Assembly (NCBI GenBank): GCA_004835665.1
Contig: RBKR01000022.1
Location: forward strand, 992,001 to 1,056,000
DNA: 64,000 bases
From: Phoma sp. XZ068
Lineage: Eukaryota > Ascomycota > Dothideomycetes > Pleosporales > Didymellaceae
Direction of reading: 5' to 3'
Shown here piece by piece: positions 23,430 to 37,100 of the stretch; position 1 is the stretch's first letter; every line of letters begins with the position of its first letter. Position numbers and translations under genes: made by a program. The notes below the pieces were generated by a model, which saw only the letters and a list, made by a program, of their open reading frames with translations, did no database searches and was not told where the DNA came from.

Positions 23430-26400
23430 TATAAGATTATTACCCTAGTAAGAAGTTTTATTAATATCTAGAGAGATCTAGATCTAGAGGAGCTAACTAC
23501 CTAGAAGAGATAAGAAAAGAAGTAGTAAGGAAGACTATAGATATAATAAAAGAAACTAATATTAATAAAAACACTACTAAAAAGCTAAAAAGAAAGAATA
23601 AGAAATAATATCTAAATTTAAACCTAACTACAGTCCTCTCCTAAGTACTTCTACTAAAGACTTAAGGCTAGATAGTTTATTAGCTGCCTTAACAGCTTAC
23701 TAAGTCCTTATACCTATAAGAGGATACACTATTTATTTAGTATTTAATAAAAAGGAAGTAATAGAGTTTTTAGATAATTATAATTAAATAACTAAAAATA
23801 GGGGTCTAAATAAGACCTAGAAGGTCTAGCTCCTTCTAGACTATTATAAGGAGCATTATAGGTGCTTTATTAAATACTTAAAACTATATATTAAGACTAA
23901 TTAGCCTACTCTTTAAGATACTATAAAGAAATACTAGAAGAATTAGGATACCTTCTAGAGAATAGGCAGCTAAGCCTTCCTAGAAGCGTATATAGAAAGC
24001 ACTAATTAATTATTTCTAGGCCTCTCTAATTACTATACTAACTTTATAGTATATAGTAATACCTATAAGAGGGGTAATTAGATTCTCTTAATAGAGGAAG
24101 GATACTTTTTCTTCCTTAGTCTCCTTAGGGAAGACTAGGACCTTATTTTATTTAACATGCTAGAGGGTCTAGAGATAAAGGACTAGTCTACCTTTTAACT
24201 TAAAGCTATATATAAGTTTATAAAGAAGGTATATAAGCAATACTAAGGCCTATATAATTCTTCTACTAGAAGGGATAAGATATAAGCAGTAGAGACATAC
24301 TAATTAATTAGAAGAGTAAACTATACTAGTAATCTATAAGGACTAGTCTAATAGGCTTAGGAATAACTTATAATAAAGCTAGATACTCTAGCTTAATCCC
24401 TCTCTACTAGAGTAAATAAAGAGGTAGAGGAGCTTGTCTAAGCTATAGAAGATTAGAAACTATCCTTAGCTAAAGTTACTACTATTATAGGTATAAATAA
24501 AGGGGTAAGGAACATCCTAAAAAATCTAATAAATTATACCTACTTTATATCCTAGGCTACTAAGGCTAGAGGCTAAACCTAATAGAATAATAGTTTATAT
24601 ATTACTACTACCTTACCTAATATTAACCCCTTAAGGGGAATAATAATAATCTAAGGTAGAGAGTATAATAATACTTATAATATATATAGAAAACTAAACT
24701 ACTATATAAGGGATTATAAGCTATACTAAGCCCTTATAAGGATAGGGTAGTATAGCTACTACTTTAACTAGGATTCTAGAGTTTAAACTTTCTTCTTTAG
24801 TCCTATACACTACTAGATTACTCTAGTCCCTAGTATTACTCTATAGACTTATTAGCTTAACTAGTTAAAGTAAAAGATCTAGGATTACTTTAATATCTCT
24901 TAGAACATGCTAGACTAGCTAGCCTTGTCTATAAAACTAGACCTCTTTAAAGAGATAGACTCCTGCCTAAAGGGGACGTTTTATAAGAATAATAACCCCT
25001 ATAAGCTAATTTCTAGCTAGTAACTAACTAATAGTATAAGTGCTCTAACTTATAATTAGAATATATAAACTAGTATAGTATTAGCTGTTAGCCCTTTTAG
25101 AATTATAGATAAGGGAGATGCTAAAGTTATAAGCCTAGATTATATTAATAGCTAGTATATTATCCTAGGGGCGTATAGTAAAGATAAAGACCTAGACTAG
25201 GTTAATACTATAATAAGGTCCTAAAAGTCTTAAACCTAACTAATAGACTAGGTCCTAGAAAAGGCTTAGAATACCTTAGTCTATAAGGCTAAGTCTATAG
25301 TAGACCTTTCTATAAGCTAGCTAGTAGCAGAACATACTTATTAAGAAACTTATAAAAGAAGTGTTTAAAATAAGGGGTCTAGTTAGGACTAGTTAGTTAT
25401 AATAGAAGATAAGGATAATAAGTTAGGTATACTTCCTTTTATAAGTTAGCTATATAACTAGCTCTTTACTATAGTAAAGCTACTAGTAACTAAAGAGGCT
25501 TCTATAGAAAATAAAGTAGACTTATAAAGAAAGAAGTTAAAAAGTATATCTCCTTCTAATAGTAACCTTACTACTCTACTCTACCTAAATATAAATAAAC
25601 TACTAGTAGTAATCCTTCTCTAGAAGGTTAGAAGTATTACTATTAGTAACTTAGTATTATAAAAGGATATAGGTTTGCTATTATAGGCTATAATAAAAGA
25701 AATATTAGTATAACTATTAGTAAATATTAATATAAATATTGCCCTAGACTTCCTAGAAGGCTTTAACTAATTAGTAGTTACTAGGTCTTACCTAGTAACT
25801 CTTAATTAGCTAGAGATATATAGGGTAGCTACTAGCGCAGATTCCTATCTCTAAAAGGCCTAGACTTATAACTAACCTAATAAATACTACCTACTTTTAT
25901 CTAAGATAGTAAGGTTATAATATTTAGTAAAGAATTCTAGTAATATATAGGAGGACTAGGATCTAAGCAATAATATAGCTAAACTAAATAAGGTAGTTAG
26001 GCAGGAAATAGTTATATACTAAGACTTACTATTATACTAGGCCTATATTAGAGACTATAGAGTTAGTTACCTTATTAATACTAGGGCCTAGATAAACCTT
26101 CTTTAATTTAGTGCCTACTAAGCCTTAGGCCTTACTTATAAGGAGATAGATTAAGACTTAGATAAAAGTATAGTAATAGTAAATAGTAGTATTAATCTAT
26201 TTATTAGAACTATATAGAACATTCCTATTAAAGTAGGAGAAGTAGTAATAATAACCTATTTTTAAATTATATAAAACCTAACAAGATCTATTATTCTTAG
26301 AACACCTTAGTACTTAGCTACCTAGCTAGCTATCTAGTATAATATATTTAGATAAGCTTTATATAGGATCCTCTCTAATAATAGGAGAAGAAATACTTCT

Positions 26401-29400
26401 TTTATTACTTCTAACCTTATACTCTACTACTCTAATAATACTAAGAGTTAATAAGGAAAAGACTAAAGGGTCCTTATATTAAGGGTAAGAACCTAGCTAA
26501 AAATAAGACCCTATACTAGTTAACATGCTTAGTAGCTATAGTTAGTTATAAGTTACTTTATATAAACTCTAGCGCTAGCTCTAAGGAAGCTAGACCTAAC
26601 CTATTCTCCTATATAGATTAGTTATTATTAAAATAGATTTCTAAAAGTAGGGATCTAAACTAAACCTATATAGATAAAGAATACCTATAGCTTATATTAG
26701 AGACTATAAGGCCCTTCTTATACCTAACAGGACTCTAAGTAACTAATAAGGGCTTCTAATCTATAAGCCTAGAGGTTTATATATTATATAAATAAGTAGA
26801 GATAAAGGTTTGCCTAGTTAATAAGCCTAGGAAAGTAATACTAATAAGGCTAGAAAGGGAGGATTAGAAACAGACAGCTATTAAGAAGTAACTACTTATT
26901 TAAAGTCTCTAACTACTAGATATTAGTTTATTTAACTATATATTTAAAGTAAGGCATGCCCCCTTCCCTTAAGGTATATATCTTAACCTAGAAAGGCTAG
27001 CTACCTAGAAGTTTAGGGACATGCTATATCTAAAAGAAAGAGATATATTTAGAGAGATAATTCTAAACTATAAAGCTACTATTACTTTTACTTTCTAGAA
27101 ATCTAAAAGAATATAAGAAGATATAATACTACTATACTAAGTTTAAACTATCCTATATAAGGTATAGTAAGTCTAAATATTCCCTATAGCTAAAAGCTAG
27201 GAAGAGAAGCTTATTAAGATGCTTCTAGAATATATTAACTAAGAAGTATTAGAAAGGTATAATAGTTAGTATTAAAATTCTTAGCACCTAGTTGCTAAGA
27301 AAGATAAAGGGCTATAGTTTATAAATAATACTTAGTATATAAACAAAGTAACTCTATAGGATGCTAGCACTCTACTAACTATAGATAAATTCTCTAAGTA
27401 ATTTACTAGATATAAAATTATATTACTTATAGACTTCTTCTCTAGATATAATTAAATTACCTTATATAAGGATAGCTAAGATATAATAGTAGTTATAACA
27501 CCTATTAGTCTACTACGCTCCTGCACCTTAGTATAAGGAGCTACTAACTTAGTTACTATCTTCTAGAGAATAATAATAAAAATACTTAAAAACTATTAGC
27601 TATATACTATACTATTTTTAGATAATATTACCTATAGTAGACTAAAGATAGATTATAATAATAAGGAGGTGCTGCTAGGTATAAGAAAGTTTATTCTAAA
27701 GTATACTTAATAACTAGACTAGGTACTTACTAATATTAAATAAGCTAGAGCTATAGTTTTAGGAAAGAAGTATTACTAGGGCTATAACAGGCTTAATATT
27801 ATAGGTTATAAAGTAACTAGTAATAGCAGGCTACTAAACAAGGATAAGGCAGCAAAGATTTTAAACTAGCCTAGCTATTAGAATATATAAGAAGTTTAGA
27901 TATTTATAGGTATTTATATCTATTATTAAATCTAGGTATAATTATTCTCCTAGAAAGCAAGACTACTATTTAACTTACTAAAAGATAATACTAAATAGAA
28001 ATAGGGACCTATTAAGTAGGCTATAATAAATACTATAAAAGCATATATTACTAGTGCCCTAGCTCTTGCAACTATAGACTATAAAAGTAGTATACTTATC
28101 TACCTTTTAGTAGACTCTAGTAAAGATAGTATAGGAGCTGTCTTAGAATAAGTAAGTTATAATAGCTAACACTACCCCTATAGGTTTAAAAGTACTCTAT
28201 AGTTAAAAGATTAGAGCTAATAGCACTTAACTAAACTTAAGTATAAGGTAGTAGTTTAGGCTCTAAAGAAGTTCTAGATATAGCTATATAGAGTATACTT
28301 TATTATTAAAATAAATACTAAAATACTTATTATATAACTAAACAGGTCTTCTATAGACCTACTAGGTTCTATTATAAATAGGTAGCTTACCTTAATCTTA
28401 CTATAGAACTTTAAGATAAAATATATATTAGAGAAGAAGAATATTATTATAGATACTCTATTAAGGTACCCTAAACTAAAAGGCTAGAAAAACTCTAAGG
28501 AACTAGATTTAGATATAGAGGGATTTATTAACAACCTAATTACTAATATAGAAGAGGGTATAACTTAAACTAGGATCTTATTAAAAGAATATTTATAGAA
28601 CTCTAAAGATATTATAATCTTCCTATACACACTCTAAATACTATATAGACTAGGCTAGAAATAAGTAAGGGCCTAGAAAAAGAGGGCTATAAACTACTTT
28701 AAACAAGATAGAGTGCTGTTCTAGAAGACTTCTAAGAATATAGCTATTTAATAAGTTATTAATAATACTAACTTATAAACAGCTACTATATAGAAGATAC
28801 ACTAAACTATAGGCTACTAAGGTATAAATACTATCTACTCTGTTATAGCTTAATAGTACTAGTAGGAAGATATATACTAATATATAAAAACTACTATTAA
28901 TATGTGCCTAGAATGCTAGTTGCGCTTAGCAAAGCAGATAGTAGATATAATAATAAATACCTATATATATGCCTTATAGGAAATAGTTGCTATAGATATT
29001 ATCTATATACTAATATATAAAGAATATAAACACCTAGTTATTATATAAGAGTACTTAAGTAGGTAGGTTAAAGCTTAAGCTTTACTAAATAACTAATCTA
29101 GCACAGTTGCTAAATTCTTATATAAGGATATTATCTATTATTAGAGTATAATAAGATAATTACTTATTAATAGAGGGCTAGACTTTATAGATATAGTAAA
29201 GAAGCTTACCTTAGTATATAATATAAAGAGGGTTTAAGTATCTGCCTATAATCTACAGGCTATAGGGAAGGTAGAAGGTAGATATAAGCCTATTATTAAT
29301 ACCCTTACTAAACTTAATAGCCTATAGGTAGACAACCTTCTAACTATTCTACTAGCAGACTAGATCTTAATATAATTAATAGGCTATTTAGTATACTAAC

Positions 29401-29450
29401 TAGTAACTAGGCAGAACCCTATCTTTCTAATTAACCTTTTAATCCTAATA
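23430..29450 (+). pseudogene. RIPed gag-pol of element A
   Basis: The RT begins near 27340. Blocks are LIDFFSRYNQITL, ITPISLLRS, ATNLVTIFQRI and LFLDNI (DN at 27621-27626 in place of DD), then RNase H-type LVDSSKDSIGAVLEQ near 28110. The integrase zinc-binding part lies near 28905. The catalytic core runs to about 29300, with YNPQAIGKVEGRYKP where the last catalytic Glu lies. The sequence is clearly different from elements B and C, so A belongs to another Gypsy lineage. TAG and TAA interrupt every frame. Confidence 0.76.
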
Positions 29451-30369
29451 TAGTAAACCTTGCTATACTAAGTAGTTAAAAACAGAACTAATTTACTCTT
29501 AATATAAGTAATATAGCTTAACTTAAGAAATTAATTTATAAAGAACTTAATATCCTAGACTAAGCATCTCTAGCTTAGCAAGAAGGAATACTAGAATAAC
29601 TATAAAGAGATCTAGAACAGGGAGTTTATACTAGATAATCTAGTCCTGCTATAAGACTTAGTAAGAGATATTAATATATTAAAAGCTTAGAAGCTCTTAA
29701 AAAGGTAGCTTAGCCTATATAAAGTCTCTCTATATAGAATATCTACTCTATAGGGTATATATATATTAGAAGACCTTAATAGTATAAAAATACCCTATAT
29801 AGTGCCTAGATAGAGACTAAAGCTATTTATCTAACAAATAAGAGATAATATTAATACAGAGTATTAAAGTCTACTAAAGATATAGCCTAAATAGATTATA
29901 GGTCTAACCTAGGATAAAAGGCTAGCAGACTTAAGGGCTGCTATCCTATATATTAAACCCTAGTTACTTATATAGGAAGAACGCAACCTCTATAAATACT
30001 ATAACATAGATACCTCTAACTCTTTATTATAACTATAAGCCTAGGATAGACTCTTATATAGGGGAGGGGGTTAAACTTAATATTAGTATTATATTATACT
30101 AGTCTACGCTAGCACTTACTTAAAAATAAATCTAGCTAATTAGGAGTTACTAGGTAAGACCTAGTAACTACTAATTAGCTAACTCTACTAATATTTTAAA
30201 CCTACTAAAGGCTAGTAATAATAGAGGTATAAAGTAAAAGTTAAAGAGAGTAGTAAAAATATAGGTAGGCAGTAAAGAAGCATATAGCTGCCTAGTACTC
30301 TACCTTAATATATACTTAATAAACTCTATACCCTAACTTCCTTCTCTAATTACTAGTTAACTTAATAAC

Positions 30370-33300
30370 TTAAATATTTAAGTAACTTAGTATATTAAGT
30401 ACTTTAGAATAAATACTAGGCAAGTAATAATATTGTTAGACTTCTTAAGTATTATGCTGCACCTACCTCCTAGCTAATCTAGTAAAGTATATTTCTTATA
30501 GCTAGAAATTAAGAAAGCTATTAGTAAAGCTAATATTACTAGTATTAGTTCTAACTCTATACTATACTTATAAGATACTATAGTTACTTAGTTTATATTA
30601 TATATTATATAAGGCAACCTACTAGATTGCTAAGACCTTTTAGAGTCCTAGACTTCTATAGCTATTATAGAATTTAACAAAGCAGCATCTATTATATATC
30701 TTATAGCTATAATAGTAAGTAACTCTTCTAAGCTAGTTACCTAATATAGAAGTATAAAGAACTTTAAAGCACGCTTCTCTATAGTAGAAGTTATAATTAA
30801 CTATAGCTAGAAGTAGATAGATAAAGCTTTCTAGGTACTTTATAACATCTAAGATAACTTAGAGAGGGTATATATCCTATTAGATATTATTATACTATAT
30901 AGCTATTTAATATTAGTTAAATAGTAGGGCCTAACTAATATCTAGTTCTGCTTAAATTAAATTAAACCTTCTTTACTAGCATAATTTATTAATTCTACTG
31001 TCTATTAACGCCTTCTTAATAAATAATAATCTAAGAGTAAGTTTATTATATTATCTAACTAGTATAATACTTGCAAAGCAATTAAGAACCTTAAAGTAAC
31101 TATATAGGTTTTTATTAAGAATAATATATATAAGCCTAAGGGAACCTAGCTTAAGAAGTATAAGGGCTATAAGGACTTTAGCAAGATAAAGAAAGAGTAG
31201 ATATAGCTTTAAGGACTAACTACTAATAATATAGATTAAAGCTTCTAGATTAATACTGTCTAAGCCTAGCTAAAGAATTTAGCACTAAATTACTTTCTAA
31301 ATAACTAGCCTACTAGTTTTATTATTACTAACTATATTATAGACTAGTAGCTAGCAGATAATAGAATAGCTAGGCTAAATAGATAGATTATACTAAAGCC
31401 TATTAATACTAATATCTAAAAATAGCTTAAGACTATTACTCTAACACTATCTCTAATATAAGCTTAGCTTCTTACTTAGGTAGAAGAAGATACTTAACAA
31501 GGCTTAACCTATAGCTACTCCCTATCTAGAAACACTTTAACTCTAAATAAGACCTAGTACTATTAATAAGGAGAGTTAATTAGTAGTATAGTAAGTAATA
31601 CCTTTATACAAGATATATAGTTAAGTAGAGGTTAGTTATACTCTTAGCTTATATTAATAGATATAGTAGACCTTAATAACCTATAGACTACTAGAGCACA
31701 ATTTAGAGTAGATTAATAGAATATTATTAATAAAATAGTATTATAGAGCTGTCTTATGTCTAAAGAGATTTAAGCTTTTTCTATTCTAGATAACTTGCCT
31801 AACTACTCTAGTAGGGAACTATATATAGATAACTATTAGCTATAAGGAGGGGATATAGCTAAAAAATAAAAAGTAGACTTAATTAGTAGAGAGACCCTCT
31901 TAGAGATTATAAGCAACTAATAATATTAATATAAAGACTTATCCTTTTCTCTTATTAGCTACTATAATAAAGCTATTTAAGGACCTATAACTAATAATAA
32001 ATATATAGACCTAATAGAATGTTAGGTTTAATAGTATTGCAAGGAAATCTAACCTATAGTAGTTACAGTAGGTAGTAACAAGCAGATAGTTTTTATACTA
32101 GTCTTTTTAAAGGTCTACTTTATCTATCTTTAATTTATAGTAGGTAGAGTTAGACTGCTTATTAGGACTATAAACTCTAAGACTATAATTAAGATTCTTA
32201 TACTTTACTATAACTATCTAGATAAATAGGCTAGCTAGTATTAGAACCTAGTAACTTATATCTTATTTTAGGAACACCTTTAGGCCTATAATATTATAGA
32301 TAATCTCTAATCTTACTAATACTAACTATACCCCCTTATACTAAGTATTAACTAGAATATACTTATTAATTGCTATCTGCAGTTTAGCTTTAGAAAAGCT
32401 ATTAATTAGTTTAAAATAGAAGGAACTATAATCTTATATATCTTTAATAACCTCTTTAAGGACTAGGAACTTATAGAGATAATTAATATAAGCTTTAATA
32501 TATATAATTACTATACCTAGAAGATTTATAGTAAGAGTAATTTAGGATAGTATAGGATAATATACTACTCCCTTATTTAGTAACTTATCTATAGTAACTT
32601 AATATACTAGCTCTACTATACTATAATTTAATAAGAAATAAACTTTATCTCTTACCTATACTATACTAAGTACACTAAAGCAGGCAACACTACTACTTTT
32701 AGGCATATTAACTACAACCTAATAGATACTATTATAAGTAGTAAGAGGGTAAATATAATCTAGAGATCTATATTATTTAATAATAAAAATAAAGAGAATT
32801 ATACTAAGGCTCTAGCTAGGTTCTACACTAAGGTTAAGGAATACCTAGAGTAGTACACTAAGAAGGGTATTACTTAATAAAATAGGTATATTAAGGAGTA
32901 GAATAATAAGTAAGACTTTCTTCTAGAGGTTGCTAAATAATTAGATATTAAATAGAAGTAGTATATCTATAAATATAGGGATATCTATATCTTATACCCC
33001 CTATTACCCTATAGATTAATAGGGCTAGCAACTAAGACTAGGAGGACTATCCTACTATAGTTTATACTTGTTAGTAAAGATAGAGAGATAATAAAAAACT
33101 CTAATATAGGATCTTACTTATAGCTTATAGCAGTATACTAGTAACTTTAAAGTGCCCCTACCTTACCTTCTAGCTATAGGAATAAGTTTAGAAGAGTACT
33201 ATTCTATTTCCTAGCTAATATCCTACTAGTCTTTAAATCTATAATATCTTATACTATCTACTACCAAGAACTATATAATTTACCTATAGTTATAGGAGAA

Positions 33301-33850
33301 ATTAACCTAATACTAAATAAGATAGATCTATAATAATTAAACAAGTACCTTAGAAAGACTTATATAGCTAATATTATAATAGTTAAGGACTACTAGGTAT
33401 AGGTAATAGATATAGAGGAAGTAGTATATATAGTAGATAAGAAGTTAGGTATACCTTATTACTTATATATTATAACTAAGAGTAACTACCCTATTAATAA
33501 TAAATCTTATAATATATAGGATAGATAGTATAAATAAATAGATAGTATAACTTAGATATTTACAGGCTACTCCTAGACCTAGAAGGATATACTAACTATT
33601 CTTATCTATATAATAATAGAAAAGGTAGAATATAGGTATATTAGAACTTAGTTACTATAAGCTTTAGAAATACCTAATCTAGGTTACTTTTATTCTAAGA
33701 GTAGACCTTATTAATACCCTACTTACTAAGGTAGTATAGACTCTATAAAGGAAGATATTTAGAGTTTCCTTATATAGATAGGCACTATAAAGAGAGTATA
33801 ACTTTAGAGGTAGTACTTAATAGGGCCAAGCTCTTAAGAATAGAAGGTTT
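30370..33850 (+). pseudogene. extra decayed coding region of element A, function unknown
   Basis: Between integrase and 3' LTR. Read through stops on the plus strand, about 32180-33840 gives long stretches with normal protein texture, such as YIKEQNNKQDFLLEVAKQL and YCLANILLVFKS-like segments, running to the edge of the LTR. I recognise no domain. Most Gypsy elements have no such region. It may be an accessory gene or captured host sequence. A purine tract (GGGGAGGGGG) at about 30060 lies upstream, not next to the 3' LTR. Confidence 0.4.
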
Positions 33851-33851
33851 A

Positions 33852-34116
33852 TACTAGAGTATAAGGTAGCTACTATAGTAGGTACTAGAAGTGCTTAGTA
33901 ACTAGCTTAAATTAGTAGTCTAGTTAGTATTAGATTAGTAGTTCTTAAGTAATAGATAGATAGATAACACACAATATAAATAAATATTATAATAACTATT
34001 ATTTACTACTATCTTACTATAATAGATCCTTAACTATTCTAACTCTTCTATTCTACTTAGTGCTGCTAGGTTTAACAAGTAACTATACTAGGTATACTTC
34101 TCTACTACTAGTATAA
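33852..34116 (+). repeat. element A 3' LTR
   Basis: 265 bp, begins TACTAGAGTATAAGG (TG and CA mutated) and ends ACTACTAGTATAA before TACTA. Confidence 0.9.
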
Positions 34117-34148
34117 TACTATTAATATTAAGTAACCTAATCTCTATA

Positions 34149-37100
34149 AGGGAGACTGCAGCAAGCTAGATAACTAGTTAATATAATAGGACCTATTCTT
34201 TATATTCTAAGGAGATAAGGTAGAGGCTAAGAAGAGAGTTACCTTAGTAGCAAGCTATATATATAGAAAAGTATTTACCTAGATTAAACCTTTTATCTAA
34301 CTCTATAGCAAGGACAATACTCCTAATAAAGTTAATATATAGATAGAAGACTTTAACACCTTTAAAGATAAAATCTGTTTAATCTTTAAAGTCTTAAATA
34401 AACCTACTATTACTAGATAAGATATCTAATATATTTATTAGACCTAATCTACTACTAATTATACTACTAAGTTCTAGTAACTTATAGCTAATATAGACTA
34501 GGATAATACTATATTAACTATAATATTTTATTAAGAACTTAAACCTAAGGTAAAGAAAGAACTAATATATACTAGTATAAGTATAGAAACCTTAGACAAC
34601 CTTATTAATATAGTAATTAACTTTAATATTAAACTATATAAGCTCTAATAAGAGCTATATAATAATCTATATACTTAAGCTATAGGCTAGCTATTTTAAC
34701 TATAATATAACTAATAGAATAACTATACTTATTATAGTAACTATAGAAACAACTACTAACCTAATATAGGTTACTATATTTATAGTAACACTTAGAGTAG
34801 GTACTATAGACCTAAAGTAATAGACCTATCTAATATAAATAAGGGACTAATAACTATAAAACTATAATAGAATAAAAAGAAAGGATATAATAATAATAAG
34901 AGTAATAAGGGTAATACCTATTATAACTATAGTAAACTAAGCTACTTTGCTAGAGACTATTACTAGAACAAAGTATTCTAATAGATTAACATGTTAGCTA
35001 GTAGGCTAGATAGTAAGAGTACTAGTAATAAATAGGAGATTTTTACTAATAGAATTAGATAACTTATAGAGAATCTAGAGTTAGGATATAATAAAGATAT
35101 TAAACTAGAGGTCCTATATAAACTAGCACCTAAGAGGTTATAGGTATATAAACACCCTTATAGCTATAAAACTATAATTATATAGATATTAAGGGAAGAA
35201 TATCTTAAACTCCTAGAAGCCTCTAGTATAGCTATAATATTATACTATAGGCCTAGAACAACCTAGATACCTAATACTAAGGACAACACACTATAACTAC
35301 CTAGATAATACCTAGAGAATAATAAGGATTAAGATAAGTTAGTATATTCTACTATAGCATAATATAAAGCGTAATACAACATATATTATTAAGAATACAA
35401 GTAATATAAAGCTAAGAAAGCTAATAACAAAGCCTATACTAAGTTATACTAGGACCTAATTATCCCCTCTATTAAGGTAAATAATAATAAAAAAAATTAG
35501 TATAACAAGTTATATAAAGAATACTAATAACATTATTAACTAGAAGTATATTAGAACTAGAATAATAATTACCTAGAACCTAATTATAGCCTAGACCTAA
35601 GAAACCTATACTATAGAGCACTATTATAGATAGTATACTACTACAATAGTTGCTAGATATATTACTTAAAGAAGCTTAATTTAGGATAGTTTCTAAAGAG
35701 GTGTCTATACAAACTATAATAGGAAGATTGTAAGAAGGACTACTATATACTATACCTAATAGATAAATATAATAACTAATACTTTTTAAGCTAGAATAAG
35801 TCTAAGTATAGACAACAAGAACTAGTAGTAAATAAGTAATACTTTAATTAGTATTAGCAGACCTGCCTTAATCCCTACTATAAGACCTATAAAGAAAAGA
35901 AGTAAAGTAATAGCTTTAGATAAAAGAATCCTTTTTTAGGGCAGCACTAGTAGGCGCTAGGAATTAATCTATTAATAGTATTAAAAGTAATTACTAACTA
36001 ATTAAGTTACTTATTAAGGTAAATAGAAGATAGATAAAGGCACTCTTAGACTCTAGAGTATAGTCTAATTATATCTCTTTATAAGTAGTATAGCTAGCTA
36101 GACTATACCTTACTTAGAAGATAACACCTTACCTACTTAGAGTAGCTAATAGAGAACTAATACCTAAGGAATCTAAGATTATATATAAAGTAACTATAGT
36201 ACCTCTCTAGATCTATAGACACTATAAGGAAATAACTCTAGATGCTTTTAGGATAGCTACTTATAATATTATATTAGGACTTCTATAGTTAAGAAAGTAT
36301 AATCTAGATATTAATTAAAAAAATTAATAGCTTTTATTAAGTTAATATAGATATAGCACTACTATATTGCAGCCTGTGCAGTTTATAATATAACTAGTAG
36401 ATAAAAAGGAGGTTAATAATATCTCTTTAATATATAAGACGTGCTAAGATAGAGTAGTTAACTATATAGATATAGAATACTCTACTAGTTATAAAGTAAT
36501 AGTTAAGGAGAAGGATAGTATACCTTCTAATATTCTAGATAAATATAAGAGTTATATAGAACTCTTCTATAATAAGAAGACTATAAAGGTATTACTATAG
36601 TATAAACTCTAGGATTATAAGATTAAGCTCTAGAAAGAAAAGAAACTGCCTTTTAGGCCTATATATAGAATATCTAAGAAAGAACTTAGCATCCTTAAGG
36701 AATATATTAATAAGAACCTTAAGAAAGGATTTATATAAGAATTAGAATTACTAGTAGGATTCCTAGTCCTCTTTATACTAAAGAAAGATAGTAAATTATA
36801 AATATATATTAACTACTAGAAACTTAATAATATTATAATTAAGAATTAGTACCTATTACTAAATATTAAGGAACTATAGGATTAATTATCTAGAGTATAA
36901 TACTTTACTACACTTAATTTATATAGAGTGTATAACTTTATATATATAAAGGAAGGCAAAGAATAGAAGACTGTATTTAGAACACACTATAGTTATTTTA
37001 AGTATTTAGTAATACTATTTAGGCTTACTAATGCACTAGCTATATATTAGGCCCTTATTAATAATATATTAAGAGTACACTTAGATATTATAGTAGTAGT

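Larger units (their letters stand above)
22776..34116 (+). mobile_element. Gypsy-type element A (RIPed, 11.3 kb), inserted in element B
   Basis: LTRs at 22776-23040 and 33852-34116 are both 265 bp. The target duplication TACTA is perfect (22771-22775 and 34117-34121). The second B copy at 60347-60351 keeps the uninterrupted TACTA site. The element has a 68-bp tandem repeat in its leader, gag-pol with RT and integrase, and a further 3.7 kb between integrase and 3' LTR, making it unusually long. Confidence 0.9.
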
